Notes under the pieces: generated by a model
What the model was told of the DNA's origin: nothing
Database searches by the model: none
Seen by the model: only the letters and a program-made list of their open reading frames with translations
From: Oxyruncus cristatus
Taxonomy: Eukaryota; Chordata; Aves; Passeriformes; Cotingidae
Length of the DNA: 64,000 bases
Reading direction: 5' to 3'
Assembly: GCA_013399855.1 (NCBI GenBank)
Contig: VXAY01002362.1
Span: forward strand, 323,051 to 387,050
Shown: piece by piece, positions 1-12,181 of the stretch
How positions within the stretch are numbered: position 1 is the stretch's first letter
How the letters are laid out: each line of letters starts with the position of its first letter
Translations under genes and position numbers: made by a program

Positions 1-7
1 TCCCCAG

Positions 8-134
8 GTAAGAAAGACATTGACATATTGAAGCAAGTCCGATAGATGGTCACCAAGATGAGTGGGGAGCTGCAGCACATGGCATCCAAGGAGAACTGAG
101 AGAATTTATCAAGTATTAAGAAACTTACCATAAG
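8..134 (+). pseudogene. Decayed exon-like stretch
   Basis: Unrecognised. Reading from position 10 gives protein-like codons interrupted by TAG at 43-45 and TGA at 97-99. The pieces read KKDIDILKQVR, then MVTKMSGELQHMASKEN, then ENLSSIKKLTI, with hydrophobic residues spaced as in a coiled coil. An AG precedes position 8 after a short C-run, and a weak GTTAGT donor follows position 134. I infer a dead exon or pseudogene fragment rather than an active exon. The left edge cuts off context, and chance coding resemblance remains possible. Confidence 0.2.
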
Positions 135-329
135 GTTAGTTACACACCACCACAGTTGCCCAGAGATTCTGTGGAATCACCATCTCTAGAGACACTGAAA
201 CCTCAATGAGACAAAGCTGTTAAAAGCAACTTCACCTTAGTTTTTCCCTCTTCCTCTGAGGGTTGGACCCTCAAAGAGAATCTTCACAGGTCTCTTCCAA
301 TCGATATCAGTATGCGATAATGACAGCAA

Positions 330-335
330 TTTATT
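330..335 (-). promoter_or_regulatory. Possible poly(A) signal AATAAA
   Basis: TTTATT on the plus strand reads AATAAA on the minus strand. It lies about 760 bases downstream of the stop codon of the candidate terminal exon at 1098-1217, so it could end that transcript's 3' UTR. This hexamer is common by chance in AT-rich DNA. Confidence 0.2.
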
Positions 336-476
336 AATACTTTCCTTTCTATTTCTCCAAAAGACATCGTTCCTTTCAAATAAATGCTTTTTCTACTTCC
401 ATTTACTTTCTTTTCTTAAAAAACCCCAAAACCAAAAAAAAATCAAAATCCCGTGATAAACCACTCCTGTGTTCTC

Positions 477-520
477 TTTTTTTTTTTTTTTTTCTTTTTT
501 TTTCCTCCTTTTTTCTTTTA
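477..520. repeat. T-rich low-complexity tract
   Basis: Almost uninterrupted T with a few C residues. The nearby short ORF with an F-rich start is only a translation of this tract. It would lie inside the possible 3' UTR of the minus-strand exon candidate, where it would be A-rich. Confidence 0.8.
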
Positions 521-1097
521 CTTCTCACAAGAAGCATCAAAACACCTTCTTATATCACAAAAGTTCTTCACAATCTTCTTGGCTAGAAGTGTTCTCCACC
601 CTGACATGCCAGCTAGCAGCACCTCTCTGATATCTAAGGAATCTATTAGCATGTAGCCAGCTCCCTAGGAATTAGGTTACTTAAGAGTGAAGAATGAACT
701 GTAAAAGTGACTTAACTTGTTAGCAGCTTTTCTTCTACAGGTTAGAAGCTATTCTAAGATTGACAGTCAACTGTTTCTTATTTAAGTTACTTTACTGATG
801 ACTATGAGATTTAGGGTTGATGCACAGTGTTTTCCTTGCTAGCTGAGAAAATAATTCTTCGACAACACTGAAAGCGGGGTTTCCTTTTCAAAAACTCATC
901 TTTCTTTCATCATTATTTACTGTGTATTTTGTAGCATGGAACAAGATGTTTAATTAACCTAGTACAATCAATACATATACTTCCACATACAATAATGTCT
1001 GGAATGTCACCCTAGAGGCAGTTGAATGATATTCTGTATTACAAACTACTTTCAGTTATATCACTGCTTTCATCTGCCCAGTAAAAATGTTTCTTTT

Positions 1098-1217
1098 TCA
1101 ATTAACAGTTTTATGGGTTTCGAATTTCTTCTGGTCTGCTTTGTGTTTCTCTCTTTTGTCATACATTTCAAATTCTTCTGTGATACCACTTAATATATTG
1201 AGATCGCGATTTATTTC
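1098..1217 (-). CDS. Candidate terminal coding exon, product unknown
   Basis: On the minus strand, a pyrimidine-rich stretch ends in TTTTGCAG (AG at 1218-1219). It is followed by 39 open codons in phase 0, starting EINRDLNILSGITEEF and ending HKTVN, then TGA at 1098-1100. The peptide is highly charged, rich in E, K and D, and looks like the tail of a helical or coiled-coil protein. Two CpG-containing codon pairs survive in it, unusual in this AT-rich surrounding. I do not recognise the protein. The exon would be the 3' end of a gene lying to the right, and the sequence to the left would be its 3' UTR. Chance is possible: 39 open codons after a good acceptor is suggestive, not decisive. Confidence 0.4.
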   Translation of the reverse strand, partial: EINRDLNILSGITEEFEMYDKREKHKADQKKFETHKTVN

Positions 1218-4200
1218 CTGCAAAATTATGAAGAAACTAGTTATGAGAAAAAAAATATGACAGGCAGTTACAACTGCTAGTACAATTGTATTTTTGGTGA
1301 TTTATTTTAGGGGGGTTTTAATTTTTATTCCATTTAGTAATTTAAGAACTGAGATACAAATCTCAAGAAATTTAGGAAAGCATTAGGTGGTCAGAGGGGA
1401 ACTAAAATATGCAGTGTAACTAGTAGACAGGAGAGCAATTAAGACAACATTAAAAGCAGTGTTCCTGGGCTCAGACTTGTACCTAAAACTATGCATTGCA
1501 TAATGTTTACAAATTTTTTTTCTATAATGCACTGTCTATATAGCACAGTTCACACAACTCATTACAATACACATAAGGTTCATAATGTAAGATACATACA
1601 GTAAAATGTTTTGGGATCATTCAACTAGTTTTAGTTAAATGAAATGCATTCCAGCCCAGCAATACAGCTCAACTGACAATTACAAATTAATTTATTTATG
1701 TCATGTTTCTTGGGTCACCAGAGAAGTTGACACTAATCACCAACTTGCTGCTCCAGCTATTTTACTAACAATAGTCATAAGCTAAAATTATTTTTAACAA
1801 AATAGAAGTATGATGTAAACAAAACTGTCCATCCATATTTAATTAAATTATAATGAGGAAGAGGGAATGCAGTTCTGGGTACTGTTTAAGGTTGCATTAC
1901 ACCATTTAAATGTTGCATTGTGTGTCACGTCTGCTTATTGACAAATGAATTGTATGTGACTCCTGAGAAAAGGGTTACTGGGGTGACACCATGCATTTTA
2001 ATATTCACTCCTCATTTTGTGCATGCTGAGGAAAGAATCATTTTACCCTTCACATTCCTGAATAGATTCACCATCAACAGAGGGGTCTCACCAAAGGTCT
2101 CACCTGAAGAAGTCGGTGAATAGTCTTTTCTTTAACTTTCTTGGGTTTTTAATCATTATGTACTATTTCTCTAAAATAGAGACTTTCTTTTACAATTTTT
2201 TCTCAAATCACACGTGCTTTTTGTATATTTCACAAGAAAATTACTAGTCAGTCGGGTTCACTTAAAAAGCACTCAAAAATTTGGCAAGAAAGTGGCGAAA
2301 ACCTGACCATAAGCACTTTGGTTTTAATTCACACAGCTGCTTAATGTCAAAAAGCCACTAAAATCAATGTCATCGTACAGAAATGTACTTACTTGATTTT
2401 AATATTTATAACTTGGTTTAGTTATTTATGGAGTTTTAAAATTCCTCTCAGAGCAAAAATATATCTATTTTCATAACTTGCAGACTGTATACCTCTAAAT
2501 TAAGTTATTTGTGACATTACCAACTTTCCTAGTGTTCCTCTTACTCACACCCAAAGAGAAGAGTTACAAGTGCAAGGTAGGGCTTTGTTTACATTCTTTC
2601 TGTAATACCATAAGACAACATGAACCTGGCTACGAAAACATGAAGCAATGACAATATAATTTGATTATTCTAAATAGTCACCAGAGGTAAGTGCACTGAT
2701 AAAATATTTTATAAATCAATTACCAAAAAAATGTCCAGGACTAAAAAGTTCTTTGTTTACAAATTATTTCAAATAGTGTCTAGCTTAGGACTTAGACCTA
2801 TAAAAGAATGCAAACACTTCTTTTACAGAAAAACAAAAACTTCAAGACACTTCCACTTTACAAGAATTCACCTCAAAAGTGACTATGGTCACATTCAAGT
2901 TAACTCTGCATGAGCCAGCTCAATTCCAGAAGGCAGAATGGGAAAACAGAGAGCTGGATGTTGAACCTGGACATACAGGGCTACAACAGGTGACTCACCA
3001 GCAAGCACCAAGTACCAGCTTGGAGACAGTGGCACAATACTCACCTGTGAGATTGGGGGAGAGACTAAACTTAATTGGATTTAAATTGATGCAATGGGTG
3101 CGTCAACAAGTCCTAGCCTGCAAACAAGTTTTACAAACCTCCGTACAGTTAGATGCAAATTGAATTATTTCCTTGACAAATTCTGACAATAATAACAAGG
3201 AACTGTTTTGTTTCAGCCAGAGCAGTCCCTAAATGAAATCCTGCTCAGCTCTAAGGTCACTGGAGCCATCAGGCTGATGCCACTGCCTCTGGCTAGAAGA
3301 CTCCAAATGAGGGATGGGACTGCTGTCCTCCACTAAACACAGATTTCAGAGTGCCTTGATGTACCTTATAACCTGTACCTTGGGCTCCATACTTCTGTTG
3401 AGCTCCAAAACATATGCCTGCTCCTCAACAGATGCACCTAAAGTACCAATTTTAGCTTATTTAACCAAAATAAATTGCTGAAACCATTAATTGGTGCACT
3501 CTAATATAACTGCAGATCACCTTAGGCAGTCCTTCCATACCGCAGGTGAATGATCTAACCACTGAATAAAAATGTATAGAGGAATACAGGAGTATAGAGG
3601 AATACATTTTTCTCTTTTGGGATCAGTTATCTACATTGTGTCTCTCAAACAAAGAAGTGCTGAAAATCCATCAGTAAAGCAACTTAAATAAATATGAATT
3701 ATAAAGTTATAAACTCTATACAACTTACAGAGTTAAATAAAAGAAACTTTCAAATTAAATTTTTACATTAAAGGCATTTTATCTAACCGCACAAGCTCAT
3801 TTTTTCTGAGACTACTTGGATGCACTTCTAACTGAATCCATTTGCACAGATAACTGTCTTAATCAGCCTCTAAAACAGGATGCATTCAATGTATCTCATA
3901 GTTAGATAAATGCACTGTGTATTTTATATGTAATGTAGAAATGCACAACAATCACCTTTCCTGGATTTTATCTCTTAGCTTTCATTTTGGTCACATGTAC
4001 TGTCAGTACTCTTCATTTCCTGAAGCTCCATTTTGCGACACGTCCAATGCCCTGCTTGGTTCTGGGCACTCAATTCACAGAGACTTGAAAATTCCCCTTT
4101 TGGCTGAGCAAAGACTGCAGAAAGAGGGCATGAAATAACATATACACCAGTTCCCAGTGCAATTACAAGGACCAGAGTCCTATTCCTAACACTTTACAAG

Positions 4201-5594
4201 ATGGCTACAGCTGAGAAGGGATGGCAGCAGAATTTATGTAGTCTTTCTTTCCCTTATAACTTTACAATGAGGTGAACGGAGAAGGTACCTGCAACACACT
4301 GGGTCGGGGTTATTGCTTGTCTGTTCTGTGCATTCTCTATTTAGTTTTCCTCCTTAGTGGCTTCTTCCACAGAAAAATGGATACAACTCATAGTTTTCTT
4401 TCTGTACTTTATGCTCCATGCTCTCTGCAAATTTTAAGACTGAAAGATATGCCAATTGTACTTTGAAATTTAAAGTTCAAGCCCCCAAAGGATAACATAA
4501 GTAAAGAGCATTTCAAAAGTCAGTATTAACTTTTATAAATACATCATGTTTCACTTTTGTAGCTTTCCCATCCTGTCCTGTTTCTCTTTCTCTTCTCTTT
4601 CTCTCCTCCAATCCTGAACTGGGTACATGACCAAAGAGAACAACTCAAACATAATTTAAGTTTTCTCAAACCTCTACTGAACTAGACATTTTTCAAACTT
4701 TTAGAGTCTGAATAATGGCTATGATTTCATCATATTTAATGTTCTGTATTTGAATTTCACCGAAAAGTGGAAGCAAAAATTATGATTTAGATGTGTCTTT
4801 GATAAATATCACCAATGTGTTCATGCTACATGGGACACAATGATAGATATTGTCCATATCAGAGCCAGGATGCTTAAACACTCACGAAACAATATATTCT
4901 GGCAACAGTTCTGTTTCACTTGCCTGCCTAAAACCCATCACTGGTCTCTGGAACAAAAAACTCATCTGTATGCATTTTCATGTGCATAAAACCTTCATCT
5001 CATGATGATACTGAGATAACTGTGTAAGTGAACAGATACATACACATCAGAGATGCCAGGCTTCTGCAAAATGCTGAACCTTACTACACAAAACATCAGT
5101 ACTCAAGTTGGCTTCACAGCCTTAAAAGTTGATACCAATAAACCAGATCATTTGGATAAGGTTTGGTTGTAGCCATAAAACCAAGCCTAATAAAAACTGA
5201 TAAAATTTTTCATGTCTGCCCCACAAGATACACAAAGCCAATGCAATGTCTGAGCAAAGCAACACTATGATTAATATTCACCAGAAAATTTGTTATGAAG
5301 AGGAATTATTTTTAAACTTTATCTTTCCAGTTGACACTTTCATGTAAAGCAAACTGAATTCAATAGGATTCAGGAGCCTGTAGATTAGATGGGGTTGGGA
5401 TTATACCTTTAGTTCTGGATACCTGGATGCACTGATTCACAGAGAAATTGATTCTACCTGTGAAATGGGTGAAATTTTGCCTTTTAACTTGATCTGTAGA
5501 AGTAAATAAATAAATCAATCGACTGGTTTACATGACAGGTAAACCCATCCCATGTCATAATTTCTATTCTTTCTGTCATAAAAGTCTTTCTCAC
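1218..5594. other. AT-rich non-coding stretch
   Basis: No recognised gene or full-length repeat. If the exon at 1098-1217 is real, this is intron on the minus strand. It contains a two-copy 18-bp tandem repeat at 3574-3606 and a pyrimidine tract near 4572-4612. A 46-bp minus-strand segment at 2999-3044 has a good acceptor and a GTGAGT donor, but its phase does not fit the terminal exon. Confidence 0.6.
3574..3606. repeat. 18-bp tandem duplication
   Basis: GTATAGAGGAATACAGGA begins at 3574, and its first 15 bases recur from 3592. It is a simple local duplication with no recognisable function. Confidence 0.8.
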
Positions 5595-5665
5595 CTAGAC
5601 ATACTACGTCCCCGTGGTGAGAAACTACTAAGTCATACTCAGCATGCCTGAAATTTTCCTGTTCT
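5595..5665 (-). CDS. Weak candidate internal exon
   Basis: On the minus strand, TTTCTGTTACAG precedes 71 bases that end at CTAG followed by GTGAGA, a good donor. Only one frame is open (phase 2 in, phase 1 out). It starts EQENFRHAEYD and ends GDVVCL, and it retains two CpG sites. This phase does not join directly to the EINRD frame of the exon at 1098-1217, so either another exon lies between or this one is spurious. The product is not recognised. Confidence 0.2.
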
Positions 5666-8600
5666 CTGTAACAGAAACACACATGGCAGCTTGCAGACCT
5701 TCGAAGGATGAAGGATACCTCTGGACAGGCATTTTAAGACTGTTAAGACTGAAGAGAGAATATGAACAATCAAAGGAGAAACACAAAAATCACTTTAACT
5801 TCCAGATAGTTAGTGTCCTGCTTCTTCTGACACTTGCCCTACGTTAACAGTGCAGTAAATACGAACTAAATACTTACTAAAACTACCAGAGATAAAAAAA
5901 AGAATTTGTTAATGCTTTTGGAAATTTGAATTAGGAGCTTTATTTACTGAACAAGGCTTTATCAATTACAAAACTGCTAATTCTAATCCAGTTCATCTGT
6001 TCAATCTGTTTTTTACCATCAAGTTACTAAATTATTGCTCTTGTCTTCTCAATCTCACTGTTACTGTCTCATCCTCTTCCATTTCTTTTTCCTTTCTCAG
6101 TTTGGAAGCATGCTCTACTCTTCTTAATTCAGCCCGTTATTAACCCTACCTCTATCCATTTGTGTCTCTGCGTCCTTTCACCATTTGGCAGAGCTTTTAA
6201 ACTTTTAAAGTCCATTTCTCTGCTTCTTATTAGTTACCAGCTGAGTAATCTAAAATGTTATATAGTCAAGCCATTCAACCAAAATTGCTTTTAATGTTTT
6301 TAAGCCTCCTTATCTCTGTTCAGTCCCCATCTATTTCACATCTTTTTGTGGTTACTGGCTGTATGTATTTTCTTACTATTCTCCATAAACTGGCACAGCA
6401 ATGTCCCAGCATGGCTCTTCATTTACTTTGCTGCCTGATGTTTCTGTGGTTGCTTTCCCTGCTCCCCACTCATCACCTCCTAAGGGACCCAAGCTAAAGT
6501 TCTGCTTGCTGCCTGCTAGTGGTAGTTTCAGTAAGACCATTAACTTTAGGAACAGTCATCTACAGGCAGAGAACATGATTTCCTTTCCCTACTGCAGTCC
6601 TTCCTCAGCCAGTTCTATCCTTGTCCTCTGTGCAGCACAGCTTGCCTGCATGGCAAAAGCAGCGCACATTCATGAATAACTCACCAAGCAGAAGAAATTC
6701 TTGGGACCTGGTGTCCCAGGCCCTCACAGACAGCACAATAACCCCACATAACCAGCCTGGAGCACACACACTTCTCTTTGAAAACACCACCACCAACATC
6801 CCTGGGCCTGGCTGCAGCTTCCCCCCAACCCTCAGTGCAAGGACAGGCTTCTCAAAACCTTTTGTCAGATTTAAGATGGACCATTCCAGTCCCCTGCTAT
6901 ATTTGCCCACCCACACTGCTATACCTGCAGCAGGAGAGGAACAGGGGGACAGTCTTTGTACCAGTCACGCGGAGACTCTCAGTAGAGAAGATTGATTCTC
7001 ACTGCTAATGAGAATGTTGAGAACAAAAGAGGTTTGGCCTGGATGGTAAACGTGTTTCTCTTGGTAGCAATAATATGGTATTTAATTAATCCTTTTTTGC
7101 TGACTCGCTGCCCTGGGGAGTCAACTCAACTTTCACTTATCAGCACTACTGGCAAGCTGGCCCAGGAACAGACTGACCAGCTTCTGCCACCCCTGGCCAC
7201 GCTGATCACCTCCACACACTTCCAACCAGATCAATGGACTATGCCTCATGTAAAGCACCTGGATTTAAGAAAAATCATGAAGGCAACAGGCATGCCAGGA
7301 TCTGGCATGACCCTGGTATCTCAAGGAAAGTAAGGAGTTATCTGCTCTGTGCAGACTTTCAGGCTGGTCTAGCAGCAGGAATTACTGCTTGGCACTATCC
7401 CTGCTGTAGCTGAAGTCCTCTCAGTCAGAGTCCAGTCCTTAATCTTTTTTGCCCTCTGCCTGTTAGTGATCTCTTCATGTCCTAGGTTGTTTCGTGTCAT
7501 CTCAGAAGCAAGGTTAACTACTTACTCTACTCTTCATGATACCTCCAGATTTACAGGTACTTGCACCTGTATAATAAAAAAATCCCTTATCATAATTAAA
7601 TTATTTCTCTCCTCTCCCCCCACAATGATTCATTGAAGTATCCTTTGTACACGTTTTTCTTATATTTCTATTTCTCAGTCTTTCTTTATTCTTATTCTTT
7701 ACTTACTTCTTCCACAAGATACACAATTAAAAAAAAAATAAAAGAGAGCAACAACCATATGCTTCCCTTCTGATCTGTATCCTTATTTACATTAGTAACA
7801 TCCCATTATAATGAATGATTCATAGAATTAAAAACCAAACTGAGTGTAAAACCAGCCTAGTTTGGCCCTAAAATGGACTGAAGAACAGTTGGAGAACTAA
7901 CATTTGCGGAGAGAACAGCTGTTTTTGAAAGAACATGTTTCTCCAAGACTTTATTTACTCCATGAAAAGTTTCACTGATTGGGACAAAAAAAGCTCGACA
8001 CTTGTAAAGTATCTGGTTCTGTAAAAAGACAAAGGACTTTCTTGTGCCCAAACAACATTCAAAATATTAGCCAATAAATACTTACAGACTTGTACCCACT
8101 GAAGTTTCCAAAGTATTTTAGTCTTCCATGTCATTTAAAATGGAGCTTACTGTGGCCATTGAAGCTAATGAAAAACTCATTTTGATGAAAAATATAAAAC
8201 AATTAACATGATTTAAGACAGCCAAAGCAACACCTTGTAATGTACAGCATACATAAAGAAGGTTTTGCTGTTGTTATTCTTGCTATCTTTGAGAAAATAA
8301 CACTGTCTTGAGAGCTATGATGTAAGAAGACAGGTTTTCTTTTTATTCTTTAATTTATTTTCTTCTTTTATTTCAGCAGCTGACTTAGAAATTAGTTCTT
8401 ATTTTGTTGCCACTTCTTGCAATACCACTTAGAAAATACTTCAAAAATTTCTTCAGAAATAGCTTGCCACCCCCAAACTATCATGCATTTTTACTTGAGG
8501 TTAGAGTGTTATGATCACACATACAAAATGCATTATGCTTATCAGCACATAAATACAATTCTCTCCTCTCTCTCCAATCAGTCACTTTGCTCTACACACT

Positions 8601-9012
8601 TCATCATTTAGCTAAACTATCTTACAAGTCAGCTGAAACAAGAGGCATTTTGTTGTCAAAGAAGAAAATCTAGTTAACAGTGTATGCTTAAGCAAATTCA
8701 TAGTTTTTACTGTGAAACAAAATTGTCACCAACATCTGTCTTCCGCACTTAGTTCCATCATTAGCCATGGTTAAACGTGCAGGTCTGCAAAACACGCAAA
8801 GGCAGACTGAGAAAAATTGTTAATCTATTCTTCAAGCAATAATCCTAATGTGGTTTCCAGCATTGCCTCTTGGCTTTATAATCATACCAGACTGACATTT
8901 AGGAGCAACTGATTATTGCCTTTGACCCAGACCAGATGAAACTGGGAAATCTGCCTACTGTTTTATACACCATCGCTTCCAATCTACAGACTAGGTTTTG
9001 CCTTACGTGTAG
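5666..9012. other. Non-coding stretch, slightly GC-richer at 6.4-7.3 kb
   Basis: Overlapping ORFs of roughly 100-125 codons occur on both strands around 6.6-7.3 kb. They have no shared codon structure, no recognisable domain and no good splice sites, so I treat them as chance. No repeat family was recognised. The remainder is AT-rich. Confidence 0.5.
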
Positions 9013-9530
9013 GCTCAAGAACTTAAGGAGTGTCCTACAGGTTCAGACCAATGGTTCATCAAACCCAGGGCTGCCTCTGCAACAGAGCAGTAAGAGGTAC
9101 TTTTCAGGAATACCACAGGCACACTTTCTACAATCTATTCCCTCATCCAGCATCCAGACTTCATGAATTAGAAACAATGGATAGTTGTAACCTCCCCAAT
9201 GCTTTTACTACCCATCTATGGAGCTGTTGCTCATAAATTCATGCAATACTCTTGAAACTACCAATACTATCCGTCTTCACTGTCTCCTGTACTAGTAAAT
9301 GCCCAGAGTTTGCTACACGTAGTTTAAAATACTTTCCTTTGAGTGCTTGAATTTATATCTACTGCCATTTTTTCTAGTGCCCTTCAATACTTGTAGCTTG
9401 GAATTGACGAACGACAGTTCCAAAAACCCTTATGTGTTTCCTTCATGATTGTGAAATCTTTGGTCACCTCACCCCTCAACCTTTTCTCCAAACTAAAGAA
9501 ACACGGATCTTTGTCAGTTCATCCTCAGTT
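9013..9530 (-). mobile_element. Old CR1-type LINE fragment
   Basis: Read on the plus strand, this follows the reversed 3' part of an old sauropsid CR1. GTTCAGACCAATGGTTCATC near the left end matches the stretch that is typically GGGTCAGACCAATGGTCCATC. Further right come recognisable but diverged blocks for the parts encoding or flanking the LINE 3' end: TGATTGTGAAATCTTTGGTC, followed by CACCCCTCAACC and TTCTCCAAACTAAAG. The element therefore points to the minus strand, with its 3' end at about 9013. It is 5'-truncated and heavily mutated, and its edges are approximate. Short ORFs in it are not genes. Confidence 0.6.
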
Positions 9531-11007
9531 TCAGCCACTTTTTAATTTTAGTTGTCCTTACCTCTGTTTCTTTCTGCGATGGTACTACATCCTCCTTTGG
9601 GTCAGGATGCCAAAGGACTCAAGATACGAGTGGATGAAGATCTTGCACAACAGAAAAAATATGCAATTAATGTTTTTTAAGAAATCCTTCTGGATGATGG
9701 CCAAGATTTTTATTTTTTTAAAAACTTTTCTTTTTCACCTCTGTTCAAAATGAGCTAATGGATTTAAAAGAATTGTCAAGACAGTCATGACAAGTCATAT
9801 TGTTCTTTCCTGAGCTGCAAATGCCAGTTACGAGTAAATTTTATTTTTTTTTTATTATGTTAAGTGTCCCAACCTAGTCAAGAAAGCTTTAGTAATCAGC
9901 CCCTACCTTTCCAAATCTCCTCTGTCAATGAAATCTTGGGCTGTGCAGAGTTCAAGCATACTTCTTTATTGTATGTTGGCTTCTATTTACAGACACCCTC
10001 GTTCTCCAGACTTCTAGAACCCACAGTCTAGGCAATCTTTCTGCAGGAAACCTCTCTCACCTCTTTCTAACCTGACTTCTTGAAGAAGCAAATCTCATGC
10101 AATTACACTTCATCTGCATGTGATAATTCGCCATTCCATTCCCCAGTTATCTTTGAACCTACTACACAGTTTAAAACACATTAAACAGAAGGATAAAAAT
10201 CTCCAAGGCCATTATATCCTTAAGTTTCATGGAACTAGAAAACTGGAAAGAAAAAGAGACCCTGATTAGTGCCTCCGCTACAGGAAAAGCTGTACCATGC
10301 AGTCACCCTTAGCAGAAAATTTGCACAGAAAGAGATTTTCAGGACCTCAATTGCACAAGAAGTTTCATTCAGTGTTTGTACTTCAGTAGACATCAGAGGA
10401 TGTAATCATAAGGTACAAATCCATCAGAGACCAATCTTCATTAATTCTCACACTCATAGAAGTACATATTGATTCACCTCAGGTAATGAGTCACAGGAAG
10501 CCACTTAAATTGTTTCATGACAGGAGGGGAGCCTGGGCCAGTTGCAGCCTCAGCTGGAGCTTCCAACAGCCCCTCTGCTCTGGTTTGAAGATACTCTCAG
10601 ATAAAATTACCTAGTTAAGAGTGGGATTAGTGCCCCATAGAACAGTACAGTAGAGGAAAATGAAGAAAAACGTAAGATAACAACTTGTATTTACTTCACC
10701 AAAATCCACACTGGTCAGACTCAATTGCAAAAATTAGCAGAATGGAGGGGGGCAGTAACATTTGGAGGACAGGACTAAGAGTAGGAAGAAAGAGGCGGAC
10801 TGTCTCATGTTTTCCACCAAGCAGCCTTCCACTGGGAACTTTGGCAGCAAGAAGTTCAGAGCTCATCTCCAATAACAGCAAAACCCTTCCAGTGGACAAG
10901 GTATCAGTCCTCAGCCCATGGTGAGCAATTTGGCTGTTCTGTAAGACCTCCAGGAGGGGCAACATACTCCTCTTTTTCCTCTGTTCCAATCTCAGCAAGG
11001 GACCAAA
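9531..11007. other. Unassigned non-coding stretch
   Basis: No gene or recognised repeat. It contains a T/A-rich stretch near 9840 and a slightly GC-richer part from about 10500. The ORFs on both strands near 10.7-11.0 kb overlap each other and show no domain. Confidence 0.5.
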
Positions 11008-11137
11008 TCATAGAATCATAGAATCATAGAATCAGACGGGTTGGAAAGGACCTCGGAGATCATCAAGTCCAACCCTTGATCCAACCCCACTATGGTTACT
11101 AGACTATGGCATTAAGTTATTACTTAAGGGAACAAAA
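11008..11137 (-). mobile_element. CR1 LINE 3' end
   Basis: Three consecutive ATAGAATC units (11010-11033) are followed by GGTTGGAAAGGACC and ATCATCAAGTCCAACCC. This is the reversed 3' terminus of an avian CR1. The element is truncated after about 130 bp, as most bird CR1 copies are. It is less diverged than the copy at 9.0-9.5 kb. The right edge is approximate, where similarity fades after the GACTATGGCATTAAG segment. Confidence 0.85.
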
Positions 11138-11539
11138 TACTCCCATGTGCCTAGTTCACATTGTTCACTCTGAGCATCATCCTCCCACAGAGATATTGAA
11201 TGTCATTGCCATGAGGAAACCCAGGGGCCCAACATAGGCCCCAGTTCACCTCTGGCTGTGTCTGGATCTTGCAATGGAGCCTGCTTAGCAGCACCTGGCT
11301 CTGCCAGTGCTGGTCAGATCCCATGGGTTTTTACACCTCCTGTCAGTGCTGGAGCAGCCTCAGCTCTAGCTGGCCAGCCACAGCTGCCTGCCAGCATACT
11401 GTCAGCAAGCCCTCTGCCACACTGCCTGTGCAGGCAGCAGCAGCCAAGCCTTGCTTCTAACCTGTCTTACTCATGGCCACCTTCCTCAGAGCAATGTCCC
11501 ACTCCGAGTGATGTCCAGGTGTTAGAAAGACAAATTACT
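11138..11539. other. GC-richer unassigned block
   Basis: Rich in CAG/CTG triplets and in words such as CAGTGCTGG. The resulting A/S-rich ORFs on the plus strand reflect this composition. No splice sites or family were recognised. It separates the CR1 end from the probable LTR. Confidence 0.5.
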
Positions 11540-12181
11540 TGTCAGTAGAACTGCCTTGCTAAGGTTTTGGGCTTAACATGTTTCAATAATCTCAGATCCA
11601 GGGGGAGGTTAACAAAGCTTGGGGAGAAGGTTGTATTGCTGATAGCGGACACAAAGAATGCAGAATTCATGTGCCAAAAGGACATCTGGCAGAACTCCCA
11701 AGATAAGGAAGAAACTAACAAACCCAACTCAGCAGCTGTGCTGAAATCAGCTGCAGCTGAGTAAAAGGTAATTTTGACAGGGGGAGATCATGACCACCAA
11801 CTCATGGACCCGAGAAACCCACTGACCAAAAGAAGAGAAACACTGAGCATGCGGACTAATTAGTATGAGAAGCAAGGGAATCATTTAACCAATAGAAGAT
11901 AGAATACTAACTAATAAGAGAATTATCTTTAGTGCCAAAGTCCAACACAGTTCTAAAAACCAAGCCTGTTCATACTGCTTTGATAGGCTGAGACAACAAG
12001 AACAACACAGGACATTATTTTTCCTTGGGAAGAGCAATTCTTTGCTATTGTCTGTAAGTATAAAGGGATTTTTTTGGGGGGGGGAGGGGCAGGGGGTGGT
12101 TGTTGTTGCTGTTGTTTTTATTTTGTTTTTAGGCTTTTCCCCCCTCTTTCACTCTGATCAAAACAGATTCTAGTTCTAACA
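11540..12181 (+). mobile_element. Probable avian ERV long terminal repeat
   Basis: The layout resembles an endogenous retrovirus LTR read on the plus strand. A purine-rich U3-like part contains GAGCATGCGGACTAATTAG and a CCAAT box (AACCAATAGAAG). Next comes a degraded TATA-like region near TCTAAAAACCAAGCC, then an R/U5-like part, ending in TTCTAACA at 12181. The left edge at TGTCAG is a guess, and I found no convincing target-site duplication. No gag, pol or env sequence is present, so if the call is right this is a solo LTR. The U5-like part carries a G-rich and T-rich insertion at 12066-12130. Confidence 0.35.
12076..12099 (+). repeat. G-rich tract, G-quadruplex candidate
   Basis: A run of nine G is followed by A, four G, CA, five G, T and two G. 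The nine-G run can supply two tracts, so four tracts of three or more G with short loops are available on the plus strand. A TTG/TTT-rich run follows directly. Confidence 0.7.

Noticed and set aside
2999..3044. 46-bp minus-strand exon candidate with good splice sites
   Set aside because: Its length and phases cannot feed the open frame at 1098-1217, and no frame is distinctive.
6605..6995. Overlapping ORFs of 103 and 124 codons on opposite strands
   Set aside because: Both are open over the same GC-richer stretch, which points to low stop-codon density and not to coding; no splice sites or domain.
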